A stretch of 64,000 nt of DNA from Phil1 sp040767925 (GCA_040767925.1 JAXGNN010000001.1:1-64000); one strand, 5' to 3'. Shown: positions 1 through 9,365, counted from the stretch's first letter. Notes: generated from the sequence alone by a model not told the origin. Translations and numbers: made by a program.

Positions 1-346
1 CTCCCACCGAACGAACTACGTTACGGCAGCCGACGGTGCGACGCTTGCTGAAATAACGGCTATGGCCGAGGAATTGGCGCAGACCATCGCAATATCCGGC
101 AGGCAGGAGAGCTTCGTCGGCATCTTCACGCCCCAACTCACCATCGGCGATGAGGTGCTCATTGTCAGCGGTGCAAAGACCGAAACCATCGGTACCGTCA
201 CCGATGTTACACACAATTTCGGTAAAGGCGGTTTCTATACTGCGTTCACTGTGGACAGCGGTGGACGAAAAGGCAAAGCACGGCTTTCAGATTTAATCGG
301 CAAAGCATCTGAAAAGTCCAATCTGAACGGCGTGACTATTTATTAA
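1..346 (+). CDS. Phage tail/baseplate protein, C-terminal fragment
   Basis: The reading frame is open from base 2, so this is the 3' end of a gene that starts before the window. The visible ~114 residues hold a beta-rich stretch (GDEVLIVSGAKTETIGTVTD) followed by a short C-terminal tail. It sits 15 bp upstream of a holin and amidase, the usual place for a tail or late-control (XkdQ-like) protein in Firmicutes phages. The family assignment rests mainly on context; no diagnostic motif is seen in this fragment. The base composition is AT-richer than the chromosomal genes beyond 9.5 kb. Confidence 0.5.
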   Translation, partial: SHRTNYVTAADGATLAEITAMAEELAQTIAISGRQESFVGIFTPQLTIGDEVLIVSGAKTETIGTVTDVTHNFGKGGFYTAFTVDSGGRKGKARLSDLIGKASEKSNLNGVTIY

Positions 347-361
347 GGGAGGAATATCAAC

Positions 362-769
362 ATGAAAGAAATCTGGAATTGGATTCAACTTTTGCTCGCT
401 GCTATCGGCGGCTGGTTCGGTTGGTTTCTCGGAGGATCTGACGGCTTTCTCTATGCGCTTATCGTATTCGTGGTTATCGACTATATCACCGGAGTGATGT
501 GCGCCATTGTAGACCACAAGTTATCCAGCGAGGTCGGCTTCAAGGGTATCTGCAAAAAGGTGCTCATTTTTATGATGGTTGGTATCGGAAACATTATTGA
601 CGTCCAAGTACTGGGGCAGGCCGGGGTGTTGCGTACTGCGGTCATCTTCTTCTATCTATCCAATGAGGGTGTGTCAATGCTTGAAAATGCTGGACATCTC
701 GGACTACCCATCCCGGCGAAACTAAAAGATATTTTAGTACAGCTTCACAGCAGATCGGAGGATAAATAG
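362..769 (+). CDS. Phage holin, toxin secretion/lysis family (Holin_4)
   Basis: A 135-residue membrane protein with hydrophobic segments near residues 8-25, 28-50, 65-82 and 88-105, and a charged C-terminus (LHSRSEDK). It contains the holin-family signature VIDYITGVMCAI followed by SSEVGFKGICKK. Holins of this family form lesions in the cytoplasmic membrane so that the endolysin reaches the wall at the end of the lytic cycle. The start is preceded by AAGGGAGGAATATCAAC, a good ribosome-binding site. The amidase gene starts immediately after the stop codon, so the two form a lysis cassette. Confidence 0.9.
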   Translation: MKEIWNWIQLLLAAIGGWFGWFLGGSDGFLYALIVFVVIDYITGVMCAIVDHKLSSEVGFKGICKKVLIFMMVGIGNIIDVQVLGQAGVLRTAVIFFYLSNEGVSMLENAGHLGLPIPAKLKDILVQLHSRSEDK

Positions 770-1480
770 ATGAACCTGCATAAACTCATTCTGACCAACA
801 ATGCCTGCTACAAAGCGGGCATAACTATCACACCGAAAGGTATCATGGTGCATTCAACAGGGGCAAATAATCCGTGGCTGAAACGCTATGTCGGCCCTGA
901 CGACGGATTGCTTGGGAAGAACCAGTACAATAACCACTGGAACCAAGATAAGCCCGGAGGACGGCAGGTCTGTGTTCATGCCTTCATCGGAAAGCTGGCA
1001 GATGGCAGTATCGCAACCTATCAGACTCTGCCCTGGAACCACCGAGGTTGGCATGCCGGAGGCTCTGCTAACAATACACACATCGGCTTTGAAATCTGCG
1101 AGGACGGGTTGACCGATGCCTCGTATTTTTCTGCCGTATACAAGGAGGCCGTAGAGTTATGCGTATATCTCTGCAAACAGTATGGGCTGACGGAAAGGAA
1201 TATTATCTGCCACTCTGAGGGATATAAGCTTGGCATCGCGAGTAACCACGGCGACGTGATGCACTGGTTCCCGAAGCACGGCAAGAGCATGGATACTTTT
1301 CGTGCTGATGTAAAAGCTGGGCTTGCGGAAACGGAAGCCACTGCTCCCGTCACACCTACTGCACCGAAAAAATACTATCGTGTGCAAGTCGGTGCATACT
1401 CTGTCAAAGCAAATGCTGACGCCATGCTTAAGAAAGTTAAGGCGGCAGGATTTAAGGATGCTTTCATTAAATATTCGTGA
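770..1480 (+). CDS. N-acetylmuramoyl-L-alanine amidase (endolysin) with C-terminal SPOR domain
   Basis: A 236-residue peptidoglycan hydrolase. Residues ~20-175 form an Amidase_2 (PGRP-like) zinc domain: putative zinc ligands are His28 (IMVHSTGAN) and His160/Asp162 or His165 (SNHGDVMHW), with Glu109 in GFEICEDG. After a Thr/Pro linker (VTPTAP) comes a short SPOR-like repeat (YYRVQVGAYSVKANADAM) that would bind denuded glycan. The enzyme cuts the bond between MurNAc and the stem peptide for phage release. It abuts the holin gene and is followed by a strong terminator at 1494. Despite the short SPOR module the protein ends as such endolysins usually do. Confidence 0.93.
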   Translation: MNLHKLILTNNACYKAGITITPKGIMVHSTGANNPWLKRYVGPDDGLLGKNQYNNHWNQDKPGGRQVCVHAFIGKLADGSIATYQTLPWNHRGWHAGGSANNTHIGFEICEDGLTDASYFSAVYKEAVELCVYLCKQYGLTERNIICHSEGYKLGIASNHGDVMHWFPKHGKSMDTFRADVKAGLAETEATAPVTPTAPKKYYRVQVGAYSVKANADAMLKKVKAAGFKDAFIKYS

Positions 1481-1493
1481 TAACTATTATCAT

Positions 1494-1530
1494 GCCCGCG
1501 GAGCGTAAAAACTCTGCGGGCTTTTTTTAT
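1494..1530 (+). terminator. Rho-independent terminator after the lysis cassette
   Basis: The hairpin GCCCGC-GGAG / CTC-GCGGGC is followed by seven T. It lies 14 bp after the amidase stop and separates the phage late operon from the recombinase module. Confidence 0.9.
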
Positions 1531-1585
1531 TTATAGGTGTATAAAACGCTCCACTTTTCTCCGTATAGCGAGGAGGTGGTTTCTC

Positions 1586-1825
1586 GTGTTCAATGAACAG
1601 AAACTTGAGTTAATGCGTTGCCCTATTGGCGAAGGGCTGAAAATCGATGGTGAAGTGAACTCTACTCCGCATGAGCAAATGCAGCGCGAAGTTGATTATG
1701 TGAGAGCACAGCAAATACTCACTTCTATGCTTGAGAAAGGTTTAATTACCTTGTCGGAATTCAACAAGATAACCGAATTAAATCGCAAAACTTTCTCGCC
1801 GCTATTAGCCGAGATTATGCCTTGA
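1586..1825 (+). CDS. SHOCT-like small protein upstream of recombinases
   Basis: A 79-residue protein starting at GTG, preceded by a clear AGGAGGTGG ribosome-binding site. The C-terminal half (AQQILTSMLEKGLITLSEFN) resembles the SHOCT short helical motif, an LxxLxxxGLIT-type helix pair common at the ends of membrane or oligomeric proteins. Similar small proteins often precede serine recombinase genes in clostridial prophages and integrative elements, so an accessory role in integration or excision is plausible but unproven. It lies 60 bp before the first recombinase gene. Confidence 0.65.
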   Translation: MFNEQKLELMRCPIGEGLKIDGEVNSTPHEQMQREVDYVRAQQILTSMLEKGLITLSEFNKITELNRKTFSPLLAEIMP

Positions 1826-1885
1826 AATCGTTGATATAACTTCGTTTCAGAGGTAATATGTCACACTGACTAAGGAGGTGAGAAT

Positions 1886-3448
1886 TTGAAAAAGGTAACG
1901 AAAATTGCTCAAAACACGGCCAATTTAACCGAACAGACTAAGTTGCGGGTTGCGGCCTACTGCCGTGTATCTACCGACAGCGATGAACAGCTTGAAAGTC
2001 TGGATGCTCAAATAAAGCATTATGAATCCTACGTCAATGCAAATCCTGAGTGGGAGTTCGCCGGGCTCTATTATGATGAGGGCATCTCCGGAACAAAAAA
2101 GGAAAAGCGGCCTGAATTGCTTCGAATGATTGCAGACTGTGAAGACAGAAAAATAGACCTCATTGTAACGAAGTCTATCAGCAGATTTGCTCGAAATACA
2201 ACCGATTGTCTTGAACTGGTCAGAAAGCTACTTGACCTTGATGTTTTCATTTATTTTGAGAAAGAAAATATTAACACCGGGTCAATGGAAAGCGAACTCA
2301 TGCTGTCAATCCTGTCTGGACTGGCCGAAAGCGAATCGGTCTCCATCTCCGAGAACAACAAATGGTCGATTAAGCGCAGATTCCAAAATGGTACATATAA
2401 AATATCTTATCCGCCTTACGGCTACGACAATGTGGATGGAGAAATGGTTATCAATAAGTCTCAAGCTAAAATTGTCCGCTTCATCTTTGCCGAGATTTTG
2501 TCCGGCAAGGGTACCCACAAAATTGCTAATGAGTTGAACAGACGAAAGGTACCGACCAAAAAAGGCGGTCGTTGGACATCAACGACTATACGCGGGATGG
2601 TTAGTAATGAAAAGTACACAGGTGATGTCATTTTTCAAAAGACCTATACTGATGAGCACTTCAACCGCCATAACAACAATGGAGAAAAAGACCAATATCT
2701 AATTCGAAATCATCACGAGCCGATTATCAGTCATGAGGATTTTGAGACCGCACAGGATATCATTGATCAGCGTGCTAAGGAAAAGGGGCTGGAAAAGCAA
2801 AACACAAAGTATCAGAACCGTTATCCCTTTTCAGGCAAAATCATCTGCGGCCAGTGCGGTGGCACATTTAAACGCAGAAGTCACTCAAGCGGAAGGCATC
2901 GAATTGCTTGGTGCTGCTCCACTCATATTGCAGATATCAAGAAATGCTCTATGAAATATGTGCCGGAGTCTGATTTTGAATATGCGTTTGTTACCATGAT
3001 GAACAAGCTCGTATTCGGGCACGAATTTGTCCTCAAGCCGTTGCTCATCAGTCTGCGTGGGATGAATTCGGATGAAACTTTGGAGAGCATTCAGGCGATT
3101 GACAAGAAACTCGAAGAAAATTTGGAACAGCGAAATGTACTGGTTGGGCTAATGACCAAAAAATATCTTGAGCCTGCTGTTTACAATAAGAGCAATAATG
3201 AATTGTTGCAAGAGGCAGAACGCCTGCGCCGCCAAAAGGAATCCATAACGCGATTCTTGAATAATGACTTCCAAAACCTAAGTGAAGTCAGTGCTCTGCT
3301 GCAATATGCTACCAAAGCATCAATGCTGGAGGGCTTTGACGGTGAATTGTTTGCCCGTTTTGTGGAGAGAGTTCTTGTTTATTCTCGTGAAGAAATCGGA
3401 TTCGAACTAAAATGCGGAATTACTCTAAAAGAAAGGTTGGTGAGATAA
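1886..3448 (+). CDS. Large serine recombinase (integrase) 1, intact
   Basis: A 520-residue large serine recombinase. The N-terminal resolvase domain (about residues 18-165) has the nucleophile Ser29 in YCRVSTDS and the helper motif SISRFARN. It is followed by a recombinase DNA-binding domain (~180-290), a zinc ribbon (~316-352, CGQCGG then CCSTH) and a C-terminal coiled coil (residues ~390-450). Such enzymes catalyse site-specific integration and excision of phage or transposon DNA via a 5'-phosphoserine intermediate. The start is TTG after TAAGGAGGTGAGAAT. The next gene begins one base after the stop, suggesting coupled expression. Length and motifs are complete, so it is probably functional. 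Confidence 0.92.
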   Translation: MKKVTKIAQNTANLTEQTKLRVAAYCRVSTDSDEQLESLDAQIKHYESYVNANPEWEFAGLYYDEGISGTKKEKRPELLRMIADCEDRKIDLIVTKSISRFARNTTDCLELVRKLLDLDVFIYFEKENINTGSMESELMLSILSGLAESESVSISENNKWSIKRRFQNGTYKISYPPYGYDNVDGEMVINKSQAKIVRFIFAEILSGKGTHKIANELNRRKVPTKKGGRWTSTTIRGMVSNEKYTGDVIFQKTYTDEHFNRHNNNGEKDQYLIRNHHEPIISHEDFETAQDIIDQRAKEKGLEKQNTKYQNRYPFSGKIICGQCGGTFKRRSHSSGRHRIAWCCSTHIADIKKCSMKYVPESDFEYAFVTMMNKLVFGHEFVLKPLLISLRGMNSDETLESIQAIDKKLEENLEQRNVLVGLMTKKYLEPAVYNKSNNELLQEAERLRRQKESITRFLNNDFQNLSEVSALLQYATKASMLEGFDGELFARFVERVLVYSREEIGFELKCGITLKERLVR

Positions 3449-3880
3449 ATGAGCCATATACCATTTGGCTACCGTATTGAAAACGGAAAAGCCGTAATTG
3501 ATAAAGAGGCTGCAGAGCAGATAAAAACATTGTTCCAATCTTACCTGAGCGGCGATTCCTTGGCAACAGCAGCTAAGAAAGCAGGTATTAAAGCTTTCCA
3601 TTCAGGTATCGGCAGGATGCTACGAAATACCCGATACCTCGGTGATGAGTTTTATCCGCCGATTATTGACAAAGACACTTTCAACACTGCCGAGGCGGAA
3701 CGAATTATGCGGGCGGAAAGACTCGGCCGTATCAGAAGTTTGAACAAGAAAAAAGAGGTCGTTTATCCCTGCATCTTTCGCGTGAAAGAAGGAAGAGAAG
3801 AATTCGACGATCCCTTTGCACAGGCGGAATACGCCTACAGTTTAATAGAAACGGAGGTGAACAAGAATGGCAGTAAGTAA
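3449..3880 (+). CDS. Recombinase-like accessory protein lacking the resolvase domain
   Basis: A 143-residue protein. Residues 1-90 resemble the start of the recombinase DNA-binding domain (IPFGYRIENGKAVIDKEAA, then GIGRMLRNTRYLGD), but there is no catalytic serine domain, zinc ribbon or coiled coil. It sits between two full-type recombinase genes and overlaps the next by 14 bp, so the three were probably translated as a unit. Such catalytically empty partners recur in recombinase trios of clostridial elements. A role as DNA-binding accessory or directionality factor is inference. Confidence 0.75.
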   Translation: MSHIPFGYRIENGKAVIDKEAAEQIKTLFQSYLSGDSLATAAKKAGIKAFHSGIGRMLRNTRYLGDEFYPPIIDKDTFNTAEAERIMRAERLGRIRSLNKKKEVVYPCIFRVKEGREEFDDPFAQAEYAYSLIETEVNKNGSK

Positions 3881-5427
3881 AAGCGTCACCGTGATTCCGG
3901 CAAGAAAGCATACTCGCAAGAGCAAGGACGAGGAAAAACCGAAACTTCGCGTTGCTGCTTACTGCCGTGTTTCCACAGACAGCGAGGAGCAGGCTACCAG
4001 CTATGACACACAGATTGAGCATTACACCGCCTACATACAAGGGCACCCCGACTGGATGCTGGCGGGTATTTTTGCGGACGACGGTATTTCCGGTACCAAT
4101 ACTAAGAAGCGTGAAGAATTCAACCGCATGATTGACGAGTGTATGGCCGGTAATATCGATATGATCATCACAAAGTCCATTAGCCGCTTTGCCCGAAACA
4201 CACTGGATTGTTTGAAATATATCCGCCAACTTAAGGACAAAAAAAGAACATACCGGTCTATTTCGAGAAAGAAAACATAAACACCATGGATTCAAGGCGA
4301 GGTTATGCTCACAATTATGGCATCCCTTGCGCAGCAGGAAAGCCAGTCCTGAGTCAGAATGTGAAACTGGTTTACAGTATCGTTACCAACAAGGTGAAAT
4401 ACAAGTCAACTGCGCACGGTTCCTCGGTTATACCAAGGATGAGAATAAGCGCCTTGTGGTTGTACCCGAAGAAGCCGAAATCGTAAAACGCATTTATCGA
4501 GAATACCTTGAGGGTGCCAGTATGCTGAAGATTGCCCGGTTAGAGGCCGACGGTATTCTGAACGGTGCAGGCAATGAGCGCTGGCACACCAGCAACATTA
4601 ATAATATTTTACGCAATGAAAAGTACATCGGCGATGCTCTCTTACAGAAAACCTATACGGTTGATTTTCTCACAAAAAAGCGGGTCAAGAACAACGGCAT
4701 CGTTCCGCAGTATTATGTAGAAAACAGCCATGAAGCCATCATCCCGCGTGAAGTTTTCATGCAGGTGCAGGAAGAGCTTATCCGCCGCCGAATTGTCCAC
4801 ACCAGTCCGAACGGAAAGACCAGAACTTTCAGCAGCAACCACGTCTTTGCTCAGATAATCATCTGCGGCAAATGCGGTGAGGTTTTTCGCAGGGTGCATT
4901 GGAACAACAGAGGTAAAGAAGTCCATCGTCTGGCGCTGTGTCAGCCGGTTAGAAAACACCGGCCTATTCTGCGATGCCCGCACGGTACTGGAGAGCACCA
5001 TCGAGCAAGTGCTAGTCACCGCCATTAATCAGACGCTTTGCGACAAAGACTCTTTCACAACTCTGGATAACATCGCCACCGTTATAAATCGAGAAAGCGA
5101 CAAGGCCTTGGCGGATATCGATAAGCGGCTGGAGGAACTGCAAACGGAACTACTGAAGCTTGCCACCTCTAATGCCGATTATGATAAAGTCGGTGATGAG
5201 ATACACCGACTGCGTGACCAGAAACAAAAGATGCAGCTTGAAAAGTGCTAACCGTGATGAACTCAAAAAGCGCATGGCTGATATGAGCGCATTCCAAAAG
5301 CAATCCGCCGCCCTCGCTGAATACGACGAGCAGCTTATCCGACGGCTGATCGAAAAAGTCAGCATCTATGAGGATAAATTTTATTGTGGAATTCAAGTCC
5401 GGCGTGACGGTGGATGTAAATAAATAA
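3867..5427 (+). pseudogene. Large serine recombinase 3, frameshifted
   Basis: The N-terminus is a normal resolvase domain with nucleophile Ser36 (YCRVSTDS) and 59% or so of the recognisable motifs of gene 1. The coding sense then jumps frame several times: near 4240 (in a run of A), near 4915, near 5250 and near 5375. Reassembled across frames it gives a whole protein of ~515 residues with recombinase domain, zinc ribbon (IICGKCGEVF) and coiled coil, ending at TAA 5425-5427. Either the gene has decayed, which would leave the element immobile, or there are local homopolymer errors. The similarity percentage is an eyeball estimate only. Confidence 0.8.
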
Positions 5428-5440
5428 GCTAAAATAAACA

Positions 5441-5488
5441 AGGCACCCTACGTTGTATAATTCTTGTAGAGTGCCTTGCCGTTTTTTT
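5441..5488. terminator. Probable bidirectional terminator between recombinase and efflux gene
   Basis: The inverted repeat AAGGCACCCTAC / GTAGAGTGCCTT (one mismatch) encloses ~15 nt and is followed by CCG and seven T on the plus strand. It lies between two convergent genes, the recombinase remnant ending at 5427 and the efflux pseudogene ending at 5492. Confidence 0.75.
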
Positions 5489-5491
5489 CAC

Positions 5492-6692
5492 TTACGGCCT
5501 CATTGTAACTTTATCATAACGCCTTGTCAGAAGGCGGCAAAGAATAGCGTCTGCCATCAACGCAACCCGACCAGAAAAACCATGTATTCACACCTACGAC
5601 CTCAACAACCGGACCTGCAACAAGCAGACATCGGCATAGCAAGAGTCATCAAGAGGGAAAACACCTTGCCCATCATTTCAGGTGCAATGCTTTCTTGAAC
5701 ATAGGCCATAACTGGAACATTCATAAATGTACCGGAGGCACCCAAGAAGAAACAGCATACAACAAAAATCCAGAAACCACTTATTGGAAGCGCCCCACTA
5801 ATTAGTGTAGTCAGTCCCATTAAGCCAATAGCTAAGGATGCCATGAAAAATCTCCTTTTCATGCCGCCCCACACACCGATAACCAAAGATGAAAGAAGCA
5901 ATCCGCCTGCAAATACAAATTCCACAATGCCATTGTGCCATGCTTCGCCCATAAAGTGGCTACGTACCAGCAGAGGAAACAAAGAACCTAAGGGCATGTA
6001 AAGTATGGTCATCAGCAGCATGGGGAAAAACACAGCCATTAAAGGCTTATTTGCTTTCATTGAGATAAACCCTGCTTCATGTCAGACAATAGATTCATCT
6101 TTTCACTGGCTTGCGGAATATCCGGAATTATAATTAACAAAAGGCAAACTATCGCAAAAGCAGCCCCCAGTATATCCACAACCATAATGGCATAAATAGG
6201 CATAAATACCATGAGTGCAGCACCCAGCACAGGCCCCATCATGTTAGATACAGATTGAATCATGTTACCCCAACCGCCTGCTTTGGTCAACATGTCGGTA
6301 GGCACAAACATTGGTATAGCCGCTTGCATAGCCGAGCCATGAAGGATTGCCCAATCCGCGTATAAATAAAACAATGTAGATAAACCAAATAGGCGGTGTC
6401 TGTAAAAAGTAAAAAAGCTGCGCCAAGAATGATGCTGGATACGGCTACTAAGCCGTCAGCTGCAATCATTACCGAGCGACGATTGTATCTATCGATCCAT
6501 ACACCGGCAAATGGTCCGATTAACATATTGGGGAGAAAAGCAACAACGGATGCAATCGTCAGTGTGATTGCGGATTCAGTCTGATGGTAAGCCACCAGAT
6601 AATGGCAAACTGCACTGCGGCAGAACCCAATTATTGAAAAGCTTGTCCTGCATATATTATCATTGTTTTTTCCAGTTTATTATTTTGTTCAT
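5492..6692 (-). pseudogene. MFS drug efflux pump, Mef(A)-like, multiply frameshifted
   Basis: When frames are joined, a ~400-residue major facilitator of the macrolide-efflux type appears. It runs from MNKIINWKKQ at 6692 (behind GGAGATTT), through VWIDRYNRR, the motif-A-like loop of this family, to a C-terminus CRLLTRRYDKV with TAA at 5492-5494. At least five frame jumps are visible, near 6655, 6590, 6390, 6058 and 5570-5600, plus an in-frame stop after AGQAF. No single frame holds more than ~150 residues, so no working pump is expected unless these are sequence errors. The base composition is AT-rich, as for the neighbouring resistance genes. Confidence 0.8.
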
Positions 6693-6947
6693 TTTTAAGA
6701 AATCTCCTTTTATAAAATCAGTTTATGCAACATTACAAGCTGCACATTTACAAAAACATAATTTTATAAGGAAGATTTGGAATCTTATTTTATAGACTAT
6801 GTTTTTAAACACAACAAAATAAACTCCTAAGAGTTCGTGCTTAAAAAACATATGAATACCTCCACATAGGTCATTGCCTCACTTCCTGTTTTTAATTTTA
6901 TTGCATAAAAGCGTACTGGTAAGGTTTGCTACTTCCTGCTCAACTTC
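6693..6947. other. AT-rich non-coding spacer
   Basis: This spacer between the efflux remnant and the methyltransferase remnant is very AT-rich. It probably contains the former promoter of the minus-strand efflux gene, since TATAAA-like sequences occur on the minus strand. I see no open frame with a ribosome-binding site. Confidence 0.5.
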
Positions 6948-7710
6948 TCACCCATTTTTTGCCGATGTAAAAACATACCCATAATGCTGCTTGTGCTTTT
7001 CATATAAATCAACCTCATACTTCATACTGTGGACATAGTCCTCTACGGTTTTATCTTCCGGATATTTTATCAAAAAGCTCTCTTTTTCTGTTGCCTGACG
7101 TGGGATAAAATAATTTTGAATCCAACATTCCTCTGGTAATGTAAATGCTGCAACAAAACTATACCCCGATTTTTGCATTGATTCGATATTGCTTTCTATC
7201 GAATACAAACCACTACCTGCATCAATCCAGAACTTCTCTATTTCGGCAGGCTTTTTCTGTGGTAAGCCACGGGGACTGGTTACGGCTATATATCCATCTG
7301 TTTTTGAGAAAGCCATTCCAGTAGCTAAGTGTTTTTTCAAACCCTAAGCTGTCTATCATTCCCTCAGACCAGATAAGGTCGAACCCATCTTTTTCAAAGG
7401 GAGTTTTAGGCGCTCGCCGACAATACCTTGCACTCTGTCGGAAAAATTATGTTTCTTGGAAGCATCGTTAAAAATGTTTATAAAATCAGCTACCATATCT
7501 ACGCCTGTAATATGACCACCAGTATTCTTTGCAAGTATCATCGTTTGACCGCCTGTACCGCAGCCGATATCTGCTATCTTTGAATTGCTGTCAAGGTTCA
7601 TTATGAAACTTAGGGCTTAGCGTCATTTCAGCACTTCCTGGGCCTTGCCTTTCTAAGTCGAGATGGCTTTCGATTAATAATTCGAATTCTGTTATTGTTT
7701 TATTTTTCAT
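6948..7710 (-). pseudogene. Class I SAM-dependent methyltransferase, frameshifted
   Basis: Reading begins at ATG 7710 behind AAAGGAGATATACG and continues through EMTLS, the SAM-binding motif I ADIGCGTGGQT and the acidic residue GVDMVADF. It then moves through other frames (DLIWSEGMIDSLG, then DGYIAVTSPRGL) to the stop at 6948. Frame changes are visible near 7610, 7395 and 7325. The reconstructed length is ~253 residues, normal for this ubiE-like family. The substrate is unknown. It overlaps the 70-residue gene upstream by 11 bp, so it was the last gene of a vat-small protein-methyltransferase operon. Confidence 0.8.
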
Positions 7711-7912
7711 CGTATATCTCCTTTAGCTCTTTTTTCAGCAAATTCACCGCAATTTCAAAAGCGACGATTCGTCTTTTTGCAAGTGTAACCTGCGATTTAT
7801 ATCTATCAGGATTTTCCTTTGACTCAAGTGTTTTAAGTGTTTCTGTTAGCTGAATGGTTGAATCAATCTGCCGTTTGGCTTCGAACAGTTCTTCTTTCGA
7901 GTACACGCTCAT
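7700..7912 (-). CDS. Small helical protein of unknown function between vat and methyltransferase
   Basis: A 70-residue, lysine/glutamate-rich protein predicted to be largely helical: residues ~5-32 and ~38-68 look like an antiparallel helix pair. The ATG overlaps the stop of the acetyltransferase remnant (ATGA). No known motif is recognised. It is the only gene of this islet that reads through without a frame change, though its small size makes that weak evidence. Its place between two resistance-type genes suggests it travelled with them. Confidence 0.6.
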   Translation of the reverse strand: MSVYSKEELFEAKRQIDSTIQLTETLKTLESKENPDRYKSQVTLAKRRIVAFEIAVNLLKKELKEIYDEK

Positions 7913-8535
7913 TTTATCTCCTTTATTTTTTCAAGGTCGGCACTACACAAAGCCTCAAGGTTATCAAAAATCTTTTTAGCAGGCCATTCCCACCACTTTA
8001 ATTCCAGCAGATAGCCAATGAGTTCATCCTCAAACCTTTTCTTAATAATTCTGATAGGATTGCCACCTGCAATATGATAAGCCGGTATATCTTTTGTAAC
8101 TACTGAATTGGCAGCAACAATTGCTCCATCACCAATATGCACGCCGGGCATTACAGTGACATTTTGACCTATCCACACATCATTGCCAACAACAGTATCT
8201 CCTTTGAAAGGTAAATCGTGTCGGAGTGGCCTTTTCCCAACCATGTCCCATGATATTAAATGGATAAGTAGTGACGCTGCACATTCTATGATTCGCACCG
8301 TTCATTATAAACTCGATACCTTTTGCTATAGCGCAGAATTTCCCAATGATGAGCTTATCACTAAAATTCATAGTGATGTGTAACGCCTCCTCAAACCGTA
8401 CCGGCCCATTGATATCATCATAATAGGTGTAATCACCGACGATAATATTTGGGCGTGTGATTACATTTTAATATAGCATACGCTTTTTATTTTTTCATTC
8501 GGATAAATAGAATTTGGATCTGGTCCATATTGCAT
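7909..8535 (-). pseudogene. Vat-like streptogramin A / xenobiotic O-acetyltransferase, frameshifted
   Basis: Across frames the sequence runs from MQYGPDPNSIYP at 8535 (behind AAGGAGAATTAT) to a stop at 7909, about 208 residues, as in Vat proteins. Family features are DKLIIGKFCAIAKG, the catalytic histidine motif NGANHRM, left-handed beta-helix hexapeptides (VVGNDVWIGQNVTVMPGV) and the C-terminal WWEWPAKKI. Frame changes occur near 8470 and 8235. Vat enzymes acetylate the hydroxyl of streptogramin A using acetyl-CoA; the related CatB enzymes act on chloramphenicol. The N-terminal MxGPxPxxxYP pattern favours Vat. Probably inactive as written. Confidence 0.82.
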
Positions 8536-8696
8536 ATATAATTCTCCTTATAGTTTCGGTCGTTCCTATGTAGTCAGTCTCGGAGCCGACATTCAACCTG
8601 GCATAAAACCTCGACAATAGTAGAAAGTAATTTTAAATAAGGCGGCCTTACTTTTTTCTTGTGTTTAGATTCAAGGACAAATTGAAATTTGCTCAG

Positions 8697-9193
8697 TTAC
8701 TTATATTCATTAGGAATAGGAATATTAAACCTCTCGCACAAAAAAGTCTTACATCATGAACATCATTTTCATCATACTCATATCCCAGGTGAAATAAAAC
8801 TTGATTCTTAGCATCTATACACTTTACCACTTTATCTCCTATTTTCCCGATACCACTAAACACTTCTGGAGGATAAGCTTCTCCTTCAAAAACAAGGTAT
8901 CCCTGTTCGTCGAATTCAAATATATGAAGATCGATTATCCTGCCTGTAGCGTCCTTCCAAACCGTGTGATCTGTAGTGGTATATGCTTCGATAACTTCAG
9001 CAAAGCCTTTTTCTTTTATTATTTCAAGAAATTTTTTTCTATTGCTTTTTTCCACAAACAAATCAATATCGTTGTGGACCCTTGTTTCCTCTCCTAATAG
9101 AGCATCAACCCCCCAGCCGCCATCTAACCAAATGGCAATCTCATTTTCTTCGGCATATAAAATTATCTCAATGGCATCTTTTTCATTTACCAT
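8697..9193 (-). pseudogene. Lnu-type lincosamide nucleotidyltransferase with C-terminal frameshift
   Basis: A nucleotidyltransferase of the LnuA/LnuC group. WLDGGWGVDALLG (residues 23-35) and HNDIDLFVE (40-48, with metal-binding Asp42 and Asp44) form the active site, and LFHLGYEYDENDVHDVR is the family's C-terminal core. At a run of six T the frame shifts. The original ending, CERFNIPIPNEYK with TAA at 8697-8699, is still readable in another frame; the current frame instead ends at 8693 with an unrelated 12-residue tail. Only the last ~13 residues change, so activity might survive. Lnu enzymes adenylylate lincomycin or clindamycin. The start has a strong GGAGGGG site. Confidence 0.85.
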
Positions 9194-9248
9194 GCAACCC
9201 CTCCGTTCAAATTTAAATTTTTCGCTTCAATAAACACATTTTTAGTCA

Positions 9249-9365
9249 ACATCAAACCTGACCACACAACCTCAAAAACCCCCGAAAAAACATCTAACCT
9301 GACCACTCATGACCCCTGACATCTAACTCGACCACTCGCAGGGCTATGACATCTAACCTGACCAC
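9249..9365. repeat. Four copies of a 17-bp repeat, possible IS end
   Basis: ACATCTAACCTGACCAC or a one- to two-base variant occurs in direct orientation at 9249-9265, 9290-9306, 9319-9335 and 9349-9365, at 29-41 bp spacing. Clustered short direct repeats of this type are typical of the termini of IS21-family elements, which carry multiple transposase-binding repeats. No istA or istB gene is present here, so this could be a leftover end. The gap 9194-9487 otherwise holds no gene. Confidence 0.6.

Noticed and set aside
5160..5441. Overlapping short frames on both strands at the end of the recombinase remnant
   Set aside because: They are fragments or mirrors of the frameshifted recombinase coiled coil.
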